Positions 48,298 to 57,535 are shown, counted from the first letter of the stretch. The stretch: 64,000 bases of DNA from Aeromonas bestiarum (GCF_000819745.1 NZ_CDDA01000015.1:154204-218203); one strand, 5' to 3'. The notes: a model not told the origin generated them from the sequence alone. A program made the numbers and translations.

Positions 48298-48310
48298 GAG
48301 GCAGGCGACC

Positions 48311-49327
48311 TTATTTGACGGCCAGCAGGGAGCGGAAGCCGCCGCTGCGCACCACCATGATGAGCACGGGGGCACCGATCAGCGCCAGGATCACCCCGTT
48401 GGGCAGCTCGAACGGCTGGATCAGCCAGCGGGCCAGTATGTCGGCCCCGAGCAGGAACAGCACGCCAAACAGGGCGGAGAAACGCACCTGGATGGCGAGA
48501 CGCACCGGTTCGACCAGACGGGCGCAGTAGGCGGCCAGGAAGCCGACGAAGCCGATGGGGCCGGCGATGGCGATGGCGCAGGCGGTGAACAGGGTGGCGG
48601 CCAGCAGCACGCCGATCCGTACCCGAGTCGGCCGTATGCCGAGCGCCTGGGCCTGGTTGTCCCCCATCTGCATCAGGGTGAGCTGGCGGCACAGGGCCAG
48701 GGTCAGCAGCAGACCGGCCAGGGCGAAGGGCACCACGGTGAGCACGGCGTCGAGATCCGAGGCCGCCAGCGACCCCAGGTTCCAGAAGCGGAACTGTTCC
48801 AGCACCACCTTGTTGGAGAGCAGCAGGAAGTTGGAGAGGCCGCCGAAGGTGGCGGAGAGGGCGACCCCCACCAGGATGAGCTTGAGCGGATTGGAGCGAC
48901 CCACCATCAGGCCCAGGCCCAGCACTATGAGGTTGCCAAGCAGGGCTCCCATGCCGGACCAGAGCAGATAACCGTAGGCCGATTCAACGCCGAAATAGGT
49001 CAGCCCTATCACCAGGGCGAAGACGGCGCCAGCGTTGACGCCGAGCAGGCCGGGCTCGGCCAGCGGATTGCGGGTAGCGCTTTGCAGCATGGAGGCCGCC
49101 AGCGCGAGACAGACGCCCACCACCAGGGCACACAGGGTGCGGGGCAGACGCAGGGTATGAATGATCATGGCGAGTTTTTCGTCGGCCATGAGGGCGGGAT
49201 CGCCCAGCAGAAATCCGGCGACCTCGCGGCCACCATAGACACCGGCACCCGTGGCCAGTGACAGACAGATCAGCATGAACAGGAGAACAACTCCCAGCCA
49301 GAACAGCTGTGTTTGGTGTCTGAGCAC
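48311..49327 (-). CDS. fepD: Ferric siderophore ABC permease (FepD-like)
   Basis: A 338-residue FecCD-family permease. It starts at GTG 49327, which has a perfect AAGGAG seven bases upstream. Family segments are LPRTLCALVVGVCLALAASM (about 64-83), NPLAEPGLLGVNAGAVFALV (about 92-111) and GPIGFVGFLAAYCARLV (about 258-274). It is the first gene of the fepDGC-like importer. The receptor gene terminator lies between it and the receptor gene, so the importer probably has its own promoter within 49328-49362, though none is obvious. Confidence 0.91.
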   Translation of the reverse strand: MLRHQTQLFWLGVVLLFMLICLSLATGAGVYGGREVAGFLLGDPALMADEKLAMIIHTLRLPRTLCALVVGVCLALAASMLQSATRNPLAEPGLLGVNAGAVFALVIGLTYFGVESAYGYLLWSGMGALLGNLIVLGLGLMVGRSNPLKLILVGVALSATFGGLSNFLLLSNKVVLEQFRFWNLGSLAASDLDAVLTVVPFALAGLLLTLALCRQLTLMQMGDNQAQALGIRPTRVRIGVLLAATLFTACAIAIAGPIGFVGFLAAYCARLVEPVRLAIQVRFSALFGVLFLLGADILARWLIQPFELPNGVILALIGAPVLIMVVRSGGFRSLLAVK

Positions 49328-49361
49328 CCGGATACTCCTTATTGTCGAGGCGATAAAAACG

Positions 49362-49387
49362 GAAAAAGGGAGCCCGCTTGGGCTCCC
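49362..49387 (-). terminator. Terminator of the TonB receptor gene
   Basis: On the minus strand GGGAGCCC pairs with GGGCTCCC and is followed by TTTTTCCGTTTTT, directly after the receptor stop. Confidence 0.88.
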
Positions 49388-49397
49388 GAACAGGGGA

Positions 49398-51371
49398 TTA
49401 CAGCTTGTAATTCACCCCGGCATAGACGGTGCGACCTTCCAGAATGAAGTCGGCGTCGGTGGCGACCTGGTCACGCTGGGTGTTGGTCAGGTTGGTGATG
49501 CCGAGTTTGAAGTCGAGCGCCGGGGTGACTTTCCAGTTGGTGTTGAGGTCCAGGGTCTGATAGTGCTTGGACTTGAGCGCCTGGGAGTTGTGCATCGGCA
49601 CCTTGATGAACTGGCTGCCCACGTATTGCCAGGCCAGGTTGGTGCTGACGATCTCGGTGGCTTGCCAATCCAGGCTGAGGTTGCCGGTGTGATCCGGGGT
49701 CTTGGCCAGATCCTCGCCCGTGCTCTTGTCTTCGGAATCCAGCAGACTCCAGTTGCCGGTCAGCTTGAGGTCGTCTCGCACGTCGACCCAGCCGTTCAGC
49801 TCCAGCCCTTTCACCCGCGCCTTCTTGACGTTGAGGTAGGTCATGACGGTCGGACGGTAGCCCGGGCCCCACTGATCGCTCTGGATCAGATCCTCGATGT
49901 CGTTGTGGAAGCCGGTCACACCGGCGCCGAAGCGAGCGCTCTCGTAGGCGGTGCCCAGCTCATAGCTGACGGCGGTTTCCGGTTTCAGGTTCGGGTTGCC
50001 GACCACCTTGCAGGCGCCACGGCAGGCGGTGGTGGCGAAGCCTTCGCTGGACTGGGCCAGGGTCGGTGCCTTGAACGCCTTGCCGGCGCCCCCCTTGATC
50101 ACCCACTCGTCGCTCAGCTTGTAGAGGGCATAGGCACGCGGGCTGAACTCGTTGCCATAGGTTTCGTGGTGGTCGAGGCGGCCGGAGAGGGTCAGCGCCA
50201 GATCCCCCAGGCTGAATTCGTCCTGCAGATAGAGGGCGCTCTGGCTCGCATCCACGCTGCCGTTGGTGATGCTGCGGCTGTGCTCCAGCTCGGTCTTGCG
50301 CAGTTCGGCGCCCGAGGTCAGCAGGTGATCCCCCAGATAGCCGCTCAGCTGGCCATCGACCGTGTGGTTGGTCTGGGTGACATCGGCGGCGCCGCCATTG
50401 AGCTGGGAGTCATCCATCAGATCCGTCTGCTCGAAGTAGTAGCGGGCGCGGCTGTCGAAGTGCTCCCAACGGCCGTTGTGGGTGATTCCCAGGCTCAGGC
50501 GATCGAGCTTTTGCACGTTGTGCGGGGTGGCCGGTGCGGTCGGGGCACGGGGCACGTTGTTGAAGTAGCTGTCCATGTCGTTCTGGTTGTAGCCCAGATC
50601 GAAATCGATATCCTGGTTGTCGCTGACCAGCCACTTCAGGCTGGAGAGCATGTTGACCACTTCCCGTTTTTCCAGCGCATCGGCATCCGGGTTGTTGGAC
50701 TGATCGCTGTGCCAGCGGTCGCGCTGATAGCCTTCCACCACCACGCTGCCCAGCAGCTTGTTGTCGATCAGGGCACCGGACACAAAGGCGCTGCCCTGGT
50801 TGGCATCGCCACCGTCGCCCTTGGTGGGCATGGTGTGGGTGTAGCCGAAGGCCGCTTCCGTCTTCTCCTTGGCCTGGCGCAGGATCACGTTGACCACGCC
50901 GCCGAGGGCATCGGCACCGTACAGGGAGGAGACGGGGCCACGGATCACCTCGATGCGCTCTATGGCCGCCATGGGGATGGAGCTCAAGTCGAAGTCATTG
51001 CCAAAGGAGCTGCCCAGGGTCTCGCGGGCGTTGACGCGCTTGCCGTTGATCAGCAGCAGTGTGTAGTCGCCGCCCATGCCGCGGATCTTGATCTCGCTGC
51101 GACCCGTGGGGTTGGTGCCTATGATGTTGACGCCAGGCACATGCTTGAGGGCATCGCCTATGTTGTTGGCGTTCATCTTGTCCAGATCGGCGCGGGTCAC
51201 CACAGAGACGCTGGCCGGGGCGGACAGCTCGGTGTGCTGGGTCTGGGTGGCGGTGACCACCATGGTCTCGTTGGCCTTGACCGATTCGGCCTGGGCCAGG
51301 CCCGGCAGGGCAAACAGGCCGAGGGAGAGCAAAATCGGGTTCAAGCGAAATACGCCAGGCTGCAACTGCAT
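49398..51371 (-). CDS. fstC: TonB-dependent ferric catecholate receptor (FstC/FepA class)
   Basis: A 657-residue outer-membrane receptor. ATG 51371 has GGAG eight bases upstream; the TTG two codons earlier is less likely. A signal peptide ends LPGLAQA, a TonB box ETMVVTA follows at about 37, and the plug domain has KHVPGVNIIGTNPTGRSEIKIRGMG-type features (about 80-105). A 22-strand barrel ends in the outer-membrane signature Tyr-Lys-Leu (VNYKL). It would bind and import ferric amonabactin. FstC is the amonabactin receptor named in A. salmonicida; identity with it is inferred from family and location. It is downstream of and probably co-transcribed with the MFS gene. Confidence 0.85.
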   Translation of the reverse strand: MQLQPGVFRLNPILLSLGLFALPGLAQAESVKANETMVVTATQTQHTELSAPASVSVVTRADLDKMNANNIGDALKHVPGVNIIGTNPTGRSEIKIRGMGGDYTLLLINGKRVNARETLGSSFGNDFDLSSIPMAAIERIEVIRGPVSSLYGADALGGVVNVILRQAKEKTEAAFGYTHTMPTKGDGGDANQGSAFVSGALIDNKLLGSVVVEGYQRDRWHSDQSNNPDADALEKREVVNMLSSLKWLVSDNQDIDFDLGYNQNDMDSYFNNVPRAPTAPATPHNVQKLDRLSLGITHNGRWEHFDSRARYYFEQTDLMDDSQLNGGAADVTQTNHTVDGQLSGYLGDHLLTSGAELRKTELEHSRSITNGSVDASQSALYLQDEFSLGDLALTLSGRLDHHETYGNEFSPRAYALYKLSDEWVIKGGAGKAFKAPTLAQSSEGFATTACRGACKVVGNPNLKPETAVSYELGTAYESARFGAGVTGFHNDIEDLIQSDQWGPGYRPTVMTYLNVKKARVKGLELNGWVDVRDDLKLTGNWSLLDSEDKSTGEDLAKTPDHTGNLSLDWQATEIVSTNLAWQYVGSQFIKVPMHNSQALKSKHYQTLDLNTNWKVTPALDFKLGITNLTNTQRDQVATDADFILEGRTVYAGVNYKL

Positions 51372-51428
51372 AGTCAAAACTCCATGAATAAAACAGAGGT
51401 TATGGGGTCCGGCTCTGGGGCCGGTAGC

Positions 51429-52664
51429 TCACTGACTTCCTTGTCTGGCGGCGCCAGACTCGGGGTTATTGTTATTCCTTGTCTGCGCCAGCCCCTTGAG
51501 CAGGAGCCAGACACCGCCGCAGGCCAGCAGGCCGCAGCCGATATTGATCCAGGCGAGCCCCGCAAAGCCGTGCAGGGCGCCAGTGTCATCCGAGAAGAGA
51601 TACCTGGCCGAGAGCAGGCTGCCGAGCCCGGCCGCCACATTGGTGACTGTGCCCTGGAAGGACATGAAGGCGGCGCGCTGATGGGGGGCCGGAATGGCCG
51701 CCGTGATGGCGAGCGTGGTGCTGGATCGGGCCGAGCTCAGCGCCATGAAGAGGGTAAACAGCAGGTAGACGGGCACGCCGACGGGGGCGGCGAAGCCGAG
51801 CAGGGTGATCAGTGCCAGCAACAGGCTGGTGATCAGGATGGCGGCCAGCGCCCGGCCCTGATCGATCCAGCCACCGCACAGCCGCATGGTCGCCATGCTG
51901 GCGAGGCCGCCACACAGGTAGAGGGCGGCGATCTGCTCGCGGGGGAAGGCGAGGTTGAACTGGAAGTAGTTAGCAAAATGCGGGATCAGCAGGAAATGAC
52001 CGAACATCTGCAAACAGAGAATGAGCAGGGCGCCCTGGCAGAGCGGCGAGCCCAGCAGTTGGCGCAAGCCGCTGCCGTGAGGGGCACGGCTGACCGGCAG
52101 GGAGGGCAGCAGCCGGGCGCAGAGCAGGGCCAGCAGCAGGCCGCCAGCGCCAAACAGCAGGAAGGGGCTCTGCCAGCCGAGCCACTGGGCCAGCACCAGG
52201 GCGATGGGCACCACCAAAATGGCAGCCAGCGAGAACGCCATGCCCACGTAGGCTAGGCGGCGGCCCCGTTCGGCCGGGGGCACCAGGTCCAGCACGGCGG
52301 CCATCAGGATGGCGGAGAGGGGCCCGGCCATGCAGCCCGACAGAATGAACAGCATCAGCAGTTGCTGGCTGTTCTGCACCAGGGCGCAGGCCATCAGCAG
52401 CAGGAAACGCAGGGTCAGCAGCACCAGCAGGGCGGGTTTGCGGTTGACGCGATCGAGCCAGGGCGCGGCGATAAGCCCCATCAGAGCCGCGCCCAGGGTG
52501 GCGCCGCCGCTGAAATAACCTGTCTGTTCCGGTTGCATGCCGAGGCTGATGACCAGATCCGGCCCGAGCGGCATCACCATCATCATGCTGCCCATGGAGA
52601 GCATGTTGATCAGCATCGCCAGATGGATGATGGCAGGGGTGGTGGTGGCGGTAACAGGCTTCAT
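51429..52664 (-). CDS. MFS transporter, probable siderophore exporter (EntS-like)
   Basis: A 411-residue major facilitator protein with 12 predicted helices. The ATG at 52664 gives MKPVTATTTPAIIHLAMLIN; the longer reading frame to 53039 runs through the promoter region. The MFS A-motif is AAPWLDRVNRKPALLVLL (about 66-83). The gene is divergent from the secretin-N-like gene and lies directly upstream of the receptor (57 bases), with a Fur-like box before it. By analogy with EntS it should export the newly made siderophore across the inner membrane, but import of the iron complex by an MFS protein is also known in other systems. Confidence 0.85.
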   Translation of the reverse strand: MKPVTATTTPAIIHLAMLINMLSMGSMMMVMPLGPDLVISLGMQPEQTGYFSGGATLGAALMGLIAAPWLDRVNRKPALLVLLTLRFLLLMACALVQNSQQLLMLFILSGCMAGPLSAILMAAVLDLVPPAERGRRLAYVGMAFSLAAILVVPIALVLAQWLGWQSPFLLFGAGGLLLALLCARLLPSLPVSRAPHGSGLRQLLGSPLCQGALLILCLQMFGHFLLIPHFANYFQFNLAFPREQIAALYLCGGLASMATMRLCGGWIDQGRALAAILITSLLLALITLLGFAAPVGVPVYLLFTLFMALSSARSSTTLAITAAIPAPHQRAAFMSFQGTVTNVAAGLGSLLSARYLFSDDTGALHGFAGLAWINIGCGLLACGGVWLLLKGLAQTRNNNNPESGAARQGSQ

Positions 52665-52721
52665 CAGCGGCTGGCTCGAAAAAATGAGTCCGAATTGTAT
52701 CCGAGCGATTTTTTCGTGACA

Positions 52722-52740
52722 ACAAATGGTAATCATTTTT
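52722..52740 (-). promoter_or_regulatory. Fur box of the MFS-receptor unit
   Basis: ACAAATGGTAATCATTTTT agrees with the 19-base Fur consensus at about 13 positions, including the central TAATCATT. It lies about 58 bases upstream of the MFS start. Confidence 0.72.
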
Positions 52741-52920
52741 ATTTGTATTATTTGATCTATCTCCGCCCTTTCGGCTCGCAGGCCGTCAAGGGAGGCGCTT
52801 CGGCCCATGCCGCCCTTGCCCCTGGGGTGCAAAGTCATTGAAATGCGAGGCAGATGGATCATGATGGTGATAGCCAGACTGGCAGAGACGGTGAGCCGGG
52901 CTCCCGGACAGGAGAGAGAG

Positions 52921-53673
52921 ATGAAAAGGTGGCGTTGGAGCGGGATCTTGTTGTTGTGCGGGCTCTGGTGCCTGCCGCTGCGGGCCGAGGTCAAGGTGAT
53001 CCCGGTATTCGAGGCCCAGGCGGCGGTGCAGACCCTCAAGGAGATCTACCCGGATCTCGGGGTGAGTGCCATGGGCAATCAGCTGGTGCTGAGCGGCAGT
53101 GCGGCCCAGTTGCAGGAGGCCGAAGCGACCCTGGCCAAACTCAACCAGCCGCCCCAGAGCCTGCTCGTCGAATGGCGGGTGGATGGCGCCTCAAGCGGTC
53201 AGCAGATAGAGGCGGGTATCGGTGGTGATGCGGCCAAACGGCAATGGCTGCTGGAGGGCAATGCCCGGCAATACCAGCGCAGCCAGAACGACAGCTGGCA
53301 GGTACGCGGCCTGTCGGGGCGGCCCGTGTTGCTGCAGATGGGCTCCTACCAGCCGGTCACCTTCTATCAGTGGCGCGGTGGCCAGGTGGTGGGCTTGATG
53401 CCGCTCATCAACGGTCTCTACGCCACCGCTACCCTGATAGGGGACAGGGTACAGATAGCGCTCAGCAGCGAACAGGCCAGGCTGGAGCAGGGCACCATCA
53501 GCACGGGGCAGAACGCCACCGAGGTGAGCGGTGCCCCGGGGCAGTGGCTGACGGTGGGGGAGCTCTCCACCAGTTCGGCCCAGCAAGGCAGCAGCCTGGG
53601 TACCCAGTTGCAGGGAGGCCGCGGTTCTCAGAGCGATCGCCAGACCCTGCAGATCCGGGTCACGCGTCAATGA
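52921..53673 (+). CDS. Exported protein with secretin N-domain-like fold
   Basis: A 250-residue protein starting at ATG 52921 just after a GAGAGAGAG ribosome site. The signal peptide is MKRWRWSGILLLCGLWCLPL, cleaved after LRA. Residues 22-80 (VIPVFEAQAAVQTLKEIYPD, then GNQLVLSGSAAQLQEAEATL) have the pattern of a secretin short N-terminal domain as in PilQ/GspD. The C-terminal 30 residues are Gly/Ser/Gln rich. No secretin pore domain is present, so this is not itself a secretin. The neighbours do not point to a particular secretion system and its function is unknown. Confidence 0.72.
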   Translation: MKRWRWSGILLLCGLWCLPLRAEVKVIPVFEAQAAVQTLKEIYPDLGVSAMGNQLVLSGSAAQLQEAEATLAKLNQPPQSLLVEWRVDGASSGQQIEAGIGGDAAKRQWLLEGNARQYQRSQNDSWQVRGLSGRPVLLQMGSYQPVTFYQWRGGQVVGLMPLINGLYATATLIGDRVQIALSSEQARLEQGTISTGQNATEVSGAPGQWLTVGELSTSSAQQGSSLGTQLQGGRGSQSDRQTLQIRVTRQ

Positions 53674-53688
53674 GTGACCCCTATTTTC

Positions 53689-54150
53689 TCAGTGAGGTTG
53701 ATCGGCGGCGTATTCGCGGATCTGGCGGCTGCGCAGCAGATACCAGAGCGCCCAGAGGCTGCCGATCAGCACCAGGGCGGTGGGCCAGCTGAACGACCAT
53801 TTCTGCAGGTTGAGGCTATGCAGCTGCATCAGCAGGCCGCTGACGGTGGAGCAGAGCAAGAGGCCGCGGCTGTGGCGTCTGAGCCAGGCGCGCACGCTGT
53901 TGGTCTGCTGATAGGTGCCGCCAAAGGCGAGCAGCGCCAGCATGGCGGGCACGTCGGTCAGCAGGCTGATGTAGAGGCTGATCTTGTCCGGATAGAAGAG
54001 GGTCAGGATCTCGCTGCCGCTCTCGCGGGTGACCCCGGCCATCAGAAACAGCCAGACCGAGCGGGTCAGCAAGAGGGCGATGGGCCAAAACCAGAGGGGA
54101 GGGCGCAACTGGCCGTGATCGTCATATCTGTGTTCGGGGTAGAGGGTCAT
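53689..54150 (-). CDS. DUF2919 (YfeZ-like) inner-membrane protein
   Basis: A 153-residue protein with about four membrane helices. The N-terminal YDDHGQLRPPLWFWPIALLL pattern is the hallmark of DUF2919/YfeZ, a family without known function. It is convergent with the secretin-N-like gene (15 bases between stops) and lies downstream of corA on the same strand, about 150 bases away. Confidence 0.82.
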   Translation of the reverse strand: MTLYPEHRYDDHGQLRPPLWFWPIALLLTRSVWLFLMAGVTRESGSEILTLFYPDKISLYISLLTDVPAMLALLAFGGTYQQTNSVRAWLRRHSRGLLLCSTVSGLLMQLHSLNLQKWSFSWPTALVLIGSLWALWYLLRSRQIREYAADQPH

Positions 54151-54303
54151 GGTCGCCCGTTATCCGCTTGGGTTGTGCAAATGATGAAGAGGATATGGGG
54201 CAGGCTGGTGCCCTTTGCAAGGCGTGCCGGGTGACACGAATTAATCGGGGGGTCAGTGCCCCCCAATCCATCGTCTCTTTGCTATCGCACTTTCTGGCGG
54301 CGT

Positions 54304-55251
54304 TTACAGCCAGCCTTTGCGCTTGAAGAAGAGGCCTGTGCCGAGCGATGACATCACCATCAACACCAGCGAGAGCGGATAGCCATACTCCCAGGCGAGC
54401 TCCGGCATGCGCCCAAAGTTCATGCCGTAGATGCTGGCGATAAGCGTCGGCGGCAGGAAGATGACAGCTGCCACCGAGAAGATTTTGATCACCTTGTTCT
54501 GCTCCAGATTGGTCACCCCCATGGAGGCCTCCAGCTGGAAGTTGATCTTGTCGAACAGGAACTGGGTGTGGGGCAACAGAGATTCCACGTCGTGCAGCAT
54601 CTCGTCGATCCATTTGTTCTGCTCGTTGCTCATGCGCTGGCGCAGGCTGCGCTTGAGGAACCGCAGAGCGCGGCGGGTATCGTGCAGGGAGAGGCGGATC
54701 TGGCCGTTGGCCTCTTCCTGTGCCATCAACTCCTTGAGCATGGGATTGATCTGATCCGGCTCGAAGATCTGATCGGCGGTGTTCTCCAACGTCTTGTAGC
54801 CGTCTTCGATGAGATCCGAGAGGTACTCCACCTTGAGGTTTTGCACCTCCAGCAGGATATCGAGGGCATCCTCCACCTCCAGCCTGTCCTGGCGCATGTA
54901 GTGGCGCAGCAGGCGCACCAGACCGATGTCATCTTCGCGGATGCTGATCAGCAGGTTGTTGCGCAAGGTAAAGGAGACGTGGACACCCTTGGTGTCACGG
55001 CCGATCCGCTGGGGGAACAGGGAGTGAATGTGCAGACCATCGGTATCCCAGTAGAAACGGGCGGATGCTTCGATGTCATCCAGCTCTTCCTTGTCGGGAA
55101 CCTCTTCCAGAAACAGGCCCGTCAACCATTCTCGCTCCGCCGTGTCCGGCTTGTAGGCATCCAGCCAGACGGTGTTGTCAGGCACTATGTCGTCAGGCCC
55201 GAGCGTGACTATGTCCAGTACCTTGTTATTGAGAATGTAGGCGGTGATCAT
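54304..55251 (-). CDS. corA: Magnesium/cobalt transporter CorA
   Basis: A 315-residue CorA (E. coli 316). The C-terminal pore carries the signature GMNFGRMPELAWEYGYPLSL (Gly-Met-Asn at about 275) between the two membrane helices, and the protein ends FFKRKGWL with the expected basic tail. The large N-terminal cytosolic funnel domain precedes it. The start is supported by AAGGGGGG before the ATG. It is a pentameric channel for magnesium, also permeable to cobalt and nickel. Confidence 0.95.
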   Translation of the reverse strand: MITAYILNNKVLDIVTLGPDDIVPDNTVWLDAYKPDTAEREWLTGLFLEEVPDKEELDDIEASARFYWDTDGLHIHSLFPQRIGRDTKGVHVSFTLRNNLLISIREDDIGLVRLLRHYMRQDRLEVEDALDILLEVQNLKVEYLSDLIEDGYKTLENTADQIFEPDQINPMLKELMAQEEANGQIRLSLHDTRRALRFLKRSLRQRMSNEQNKWIDEMLHDVESLLPHTQFLFDKINFQLEASMGVTNLEQNKVIKIFSVAAVIFLPPTLIASIYGMNFGRMPELAWEYGYPLSLVLMVMSSLGTGLFFKRKGWL

Positions 55252-55554
55252 CTGTCCCCCCTTAAGAAGTCATGGGTAATCAGGGATGGTTGCACAGGTC
55301 ATGCGGCCTAGATCGCATAGAAAGCGATCCCGTGGACAAGCAAAACGGGCCGATGGAAAACCTGAATGCGGCGAACTATACAGGGGCGGGGCGCGCTTGT
55401 CAGGGCCTATTCATCCGGGGTTCAGCCTGTTCGCTCAAAAAAACAGCGAGGTCGGATCAGCGGATCCGGCCGTTAAAGTGGCAATGCTTGTTCGACCTCC
55501 TTGTTCACCTCTGTGCGAAAGATGACTCGGGTTTACCTGCCGGGATTGCGGGAT

Positions 55555-55930
55555 CCTGAGCCCTCGCGGTGGCGTTCAGACGATGTGCTGGGACTGCTCA
55601 TCTTTGCTGTTTCCGTAACGCAGCGGTCCTCCTATCACATATTGGGATAGTTGGGACCCGAGCCACCCTGTGGTTGCGTCCAGACGATGTTCTGGGGCTG
55701 CGCATCCTTGGTGTCGCCGCTGATCTGCATGGCCAGTCCCATCACATATTGGGATAGTTGGGGCCCGAACCTCCCTGCGGTGGCGTCCAGACGATGTTCT
55801 GGGGCTGCGCATCCTTGGTGTCGCCGTAGCGCTGCAGACCTTCCATCACATATTGGGATAGTTGGGGCCTGAACCTCCCTGCGGCGGCGTCCAGATGATG
55901 TTCTGGCTGGGATCCTTGATGTCGCAGGTC
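55555..55930 (-). repeat. Tandem copies of the 3' end of the ETF-QO gene
   Basis: The last ~80 bases of the ETF-QO gene (55846-55930) are followed by two further copies, at 55742-55846 and 55635-55742, with a decayed fourth at about 55555-55634. The period is 104-107 bases. Each of the first two extra copies begins with an ATG that overlaps the preceding stop (TGATG) and encodes a 34-35 residue peptide ending in the gene's own C-terminus, WTPPQGGSGPNYPNM (WTQPQ in the second). In the fourth copy the ATG has become ATA and the Trp codon TGA. The rest of the gap between corA and these repeats (55252-55554) shows nothing I can name. Confidence 0.88.
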
Positions 55931-57495
55931 TTGCAGTGAATGCAGTTGGCCGCGTTGATCTGCAAGCGCGGCTGGTTCTCGCTTTCCACTATCTCGAACA
56001 CCCCGGCCGGACAGTAGCGCTGGGCGGGCTCTGCCCAGGTGGGCAGGTTGACCGCCACCGGGATACTCGCGTCCTGCAATTTGAGGTGGCAAGGCTGATC
56101 CTCATCGTGACTGGTGTTGGCGAGATAAACAGAGGAGAGCTTGTCAAAGCTGAGCCTGCCGTCCGGCTTGGGATAATCGATGGGATCGCAGCGGCTGGCC
56201 ATGCGCAGCTGACGGTAGTCCGGTTCCCGGTCCAGCAGGGTAAAAGAGCCCATCAGGGGTAAGGAGGAACCCCGCTGCTCCAGCCAGTTGAAGGCGCCAC
56301 CAAGCAAGGGACCCCAGCGATGCAGGGCAGCGCCGAAGTTGCGGGCTGTCTTCAGCTCCTGCCCCAGCCAGCTCTGTTGCAACGCATCGCTGTACTCGGC
56401 CAGATCCCGGCCACCCTCATCGCCACCGCGCAGCGTCATGGCGACGGTTTTCGCCGCCAGCATGCCCGACTTCATGGCGGTGTGAATGCCCTTGATGCGG
56501 GAGAAGTCGAGTGTGCCGGCATCGCAGCCAATCAGCAGACCACCGGGAAAGTGCATGCGCGGCAGCGAGTGCCAGCCGCCCTTGGTGATGGCGCGGGCGC
56601 CGTAGCTGATGCGCTCGCCTCCCTGTAGGGTCTGCGCGATGAGGGGATGGTGCTTGAGGCGCTGGAACTCGTCGAACGGGCTGAGCCAGGGGTTGCTGTA
56701 GTTGAGATCGACGATGAGCCCGACCGCCACCTGATTGCCCTCCATATGATAGAGGTAGAAGCCGCCCTGGCTCTTGCTGGCTCGGCGCTCGACCAGCGGC
56801 CAGCCGCTGCCATGGAGCACCCGGCCCGGCTTGGCCTGATCCGCGGGCACCTGCCACAGCTCCTTGAAGCCGATGGCATAATGTTGCGGCTGGGCGCTGT
56901 TTTCCAGATTGAACTCGGCGATCAGCTGCTTGCCCAGATGGCCGCGAGCCCCTTCGGCAAACAGGGTGTAGCGGCCATAGAGTACCATGCCGGGCACGTG
57001 ATCCGCCTTGGGATTGCCGGCTCTGTCCAGCCCGAGATCGCCGGTGATCACACCCCGCACCCGCCCCGCTTCCATGATGAGCTCGCTTGCGGTAAAACCC
57101 GGGTATATTTCGACTCCCAGCTGCTCGGCCTGCTGACCGAGCCAGCGGCAGAGGTTGCCCAGGCTGAGGATATGACTGCCATCGTTGTGCATGCGCGGCG
57201 GCACGGCCCAGTGGGGCAGTTGCAGGGCGCGGCTATCGTTTTGCAACAAATGAACCCGATCATCGTTGACGGGAATGCCAAGGGGCGCCTGCTGCCAGCG
57301 GTCCGGCAACAGCTCCTTGAGGGCTATGGGGTCGAACAGGGCGCCGGAGAGCAGATGGGCGCCAATTTCCGCTCCCTTCTCCAGCAGACAGACCGAGAGA
57401 TCGGCATTGTGCTGCTTCAGGGCGATGGCGGCACTGAGCCCTGCCGGGCCGCCACCGACGATGACGACATCAAATTCCATTGCTTCGCGTTCCAT
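55846..57495 (-). CDS. Electron transfer flavoprotein-ubiquinone oxidoreductase
   Basis: A 549-residue FAD and [4Fe-4S] enzyme that passes electrons from ETF to the quinone pool during fatty-acid and amino-acid oxidation. The N-terminal Rossmann motif is VVIVGGGPAGLSAAIALK (about 10-27). The middle part has the family's LLIGCDAGTLDFSRIKGIHTAMKSG segment (about 322-346), and the C-terminal cluster ligands are in CPAGVFEIV and CIHCKTCDIK (about 488-530). The ATG at 57495 follows GAGG. A second ATG five codons on is possible. It is divergent from etfBA across a LiuR-like site. Its 3' end has been copied in tandem downstream. Confidence 0.94.
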   Translation of the reverse strand: MEREAMEFDVVIVGGGPAGLSAAIALKQHNADLSVCLLEKGAEIGAHLLSGALFDPIALKELLPDRWQQAPLGIPVNDDRVHLLQNDSRALQLPHWAVPPRMHNDGSHILSLGNLCRWLGQQAEQLGVEIYPGFTASELIMEAGRVRGVITGDLGLDRAGNPKADHVPGMVLYGRYTLFAEGARGHLGKQLIAEFNLENSAQPQHYAIGFKELWQVPADQAKPGRVLHGSGWPLVERRASKSQGGFYLYHMEGNQVAVGLIVDLNYSNPWLSPFDEFQRLKHHPLIAQTLQGGERISYGARAITKGGWHSLPRMHFPGGLLIGCDAGTLDFSRIKGIHTAMKSGMLAAKTVAMTLRGGDEGGRDLAEYSDALQQSWLGQELKTARNFGAALHRWGPLLGGAFNWLEQRGSSLPLMGSFTLLDREPDYRQLRMASRCDPIDYPKPDGRLSFDKLSSVYLANTSHDEDQPCHLKLQDASIPVAVNLPTWAEPAQRYCPAGVFEIVESENQPRLQINAANCIHCKTCDIKDPSQNIIWTPPQGGSGPNYPNM

Positions 57496-57535
57496 CTTGC
57501 CTCTGCGCTTGACTTGGCCTAGGGTAGTGCTGGTA

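Noticed and set aside
55555..55930. CRISPR array or REP cluster downstream of ETF-QO
   Set aside because: The ~105-base units have no spacer structure and match the coding end of the adjacent gene throughout.
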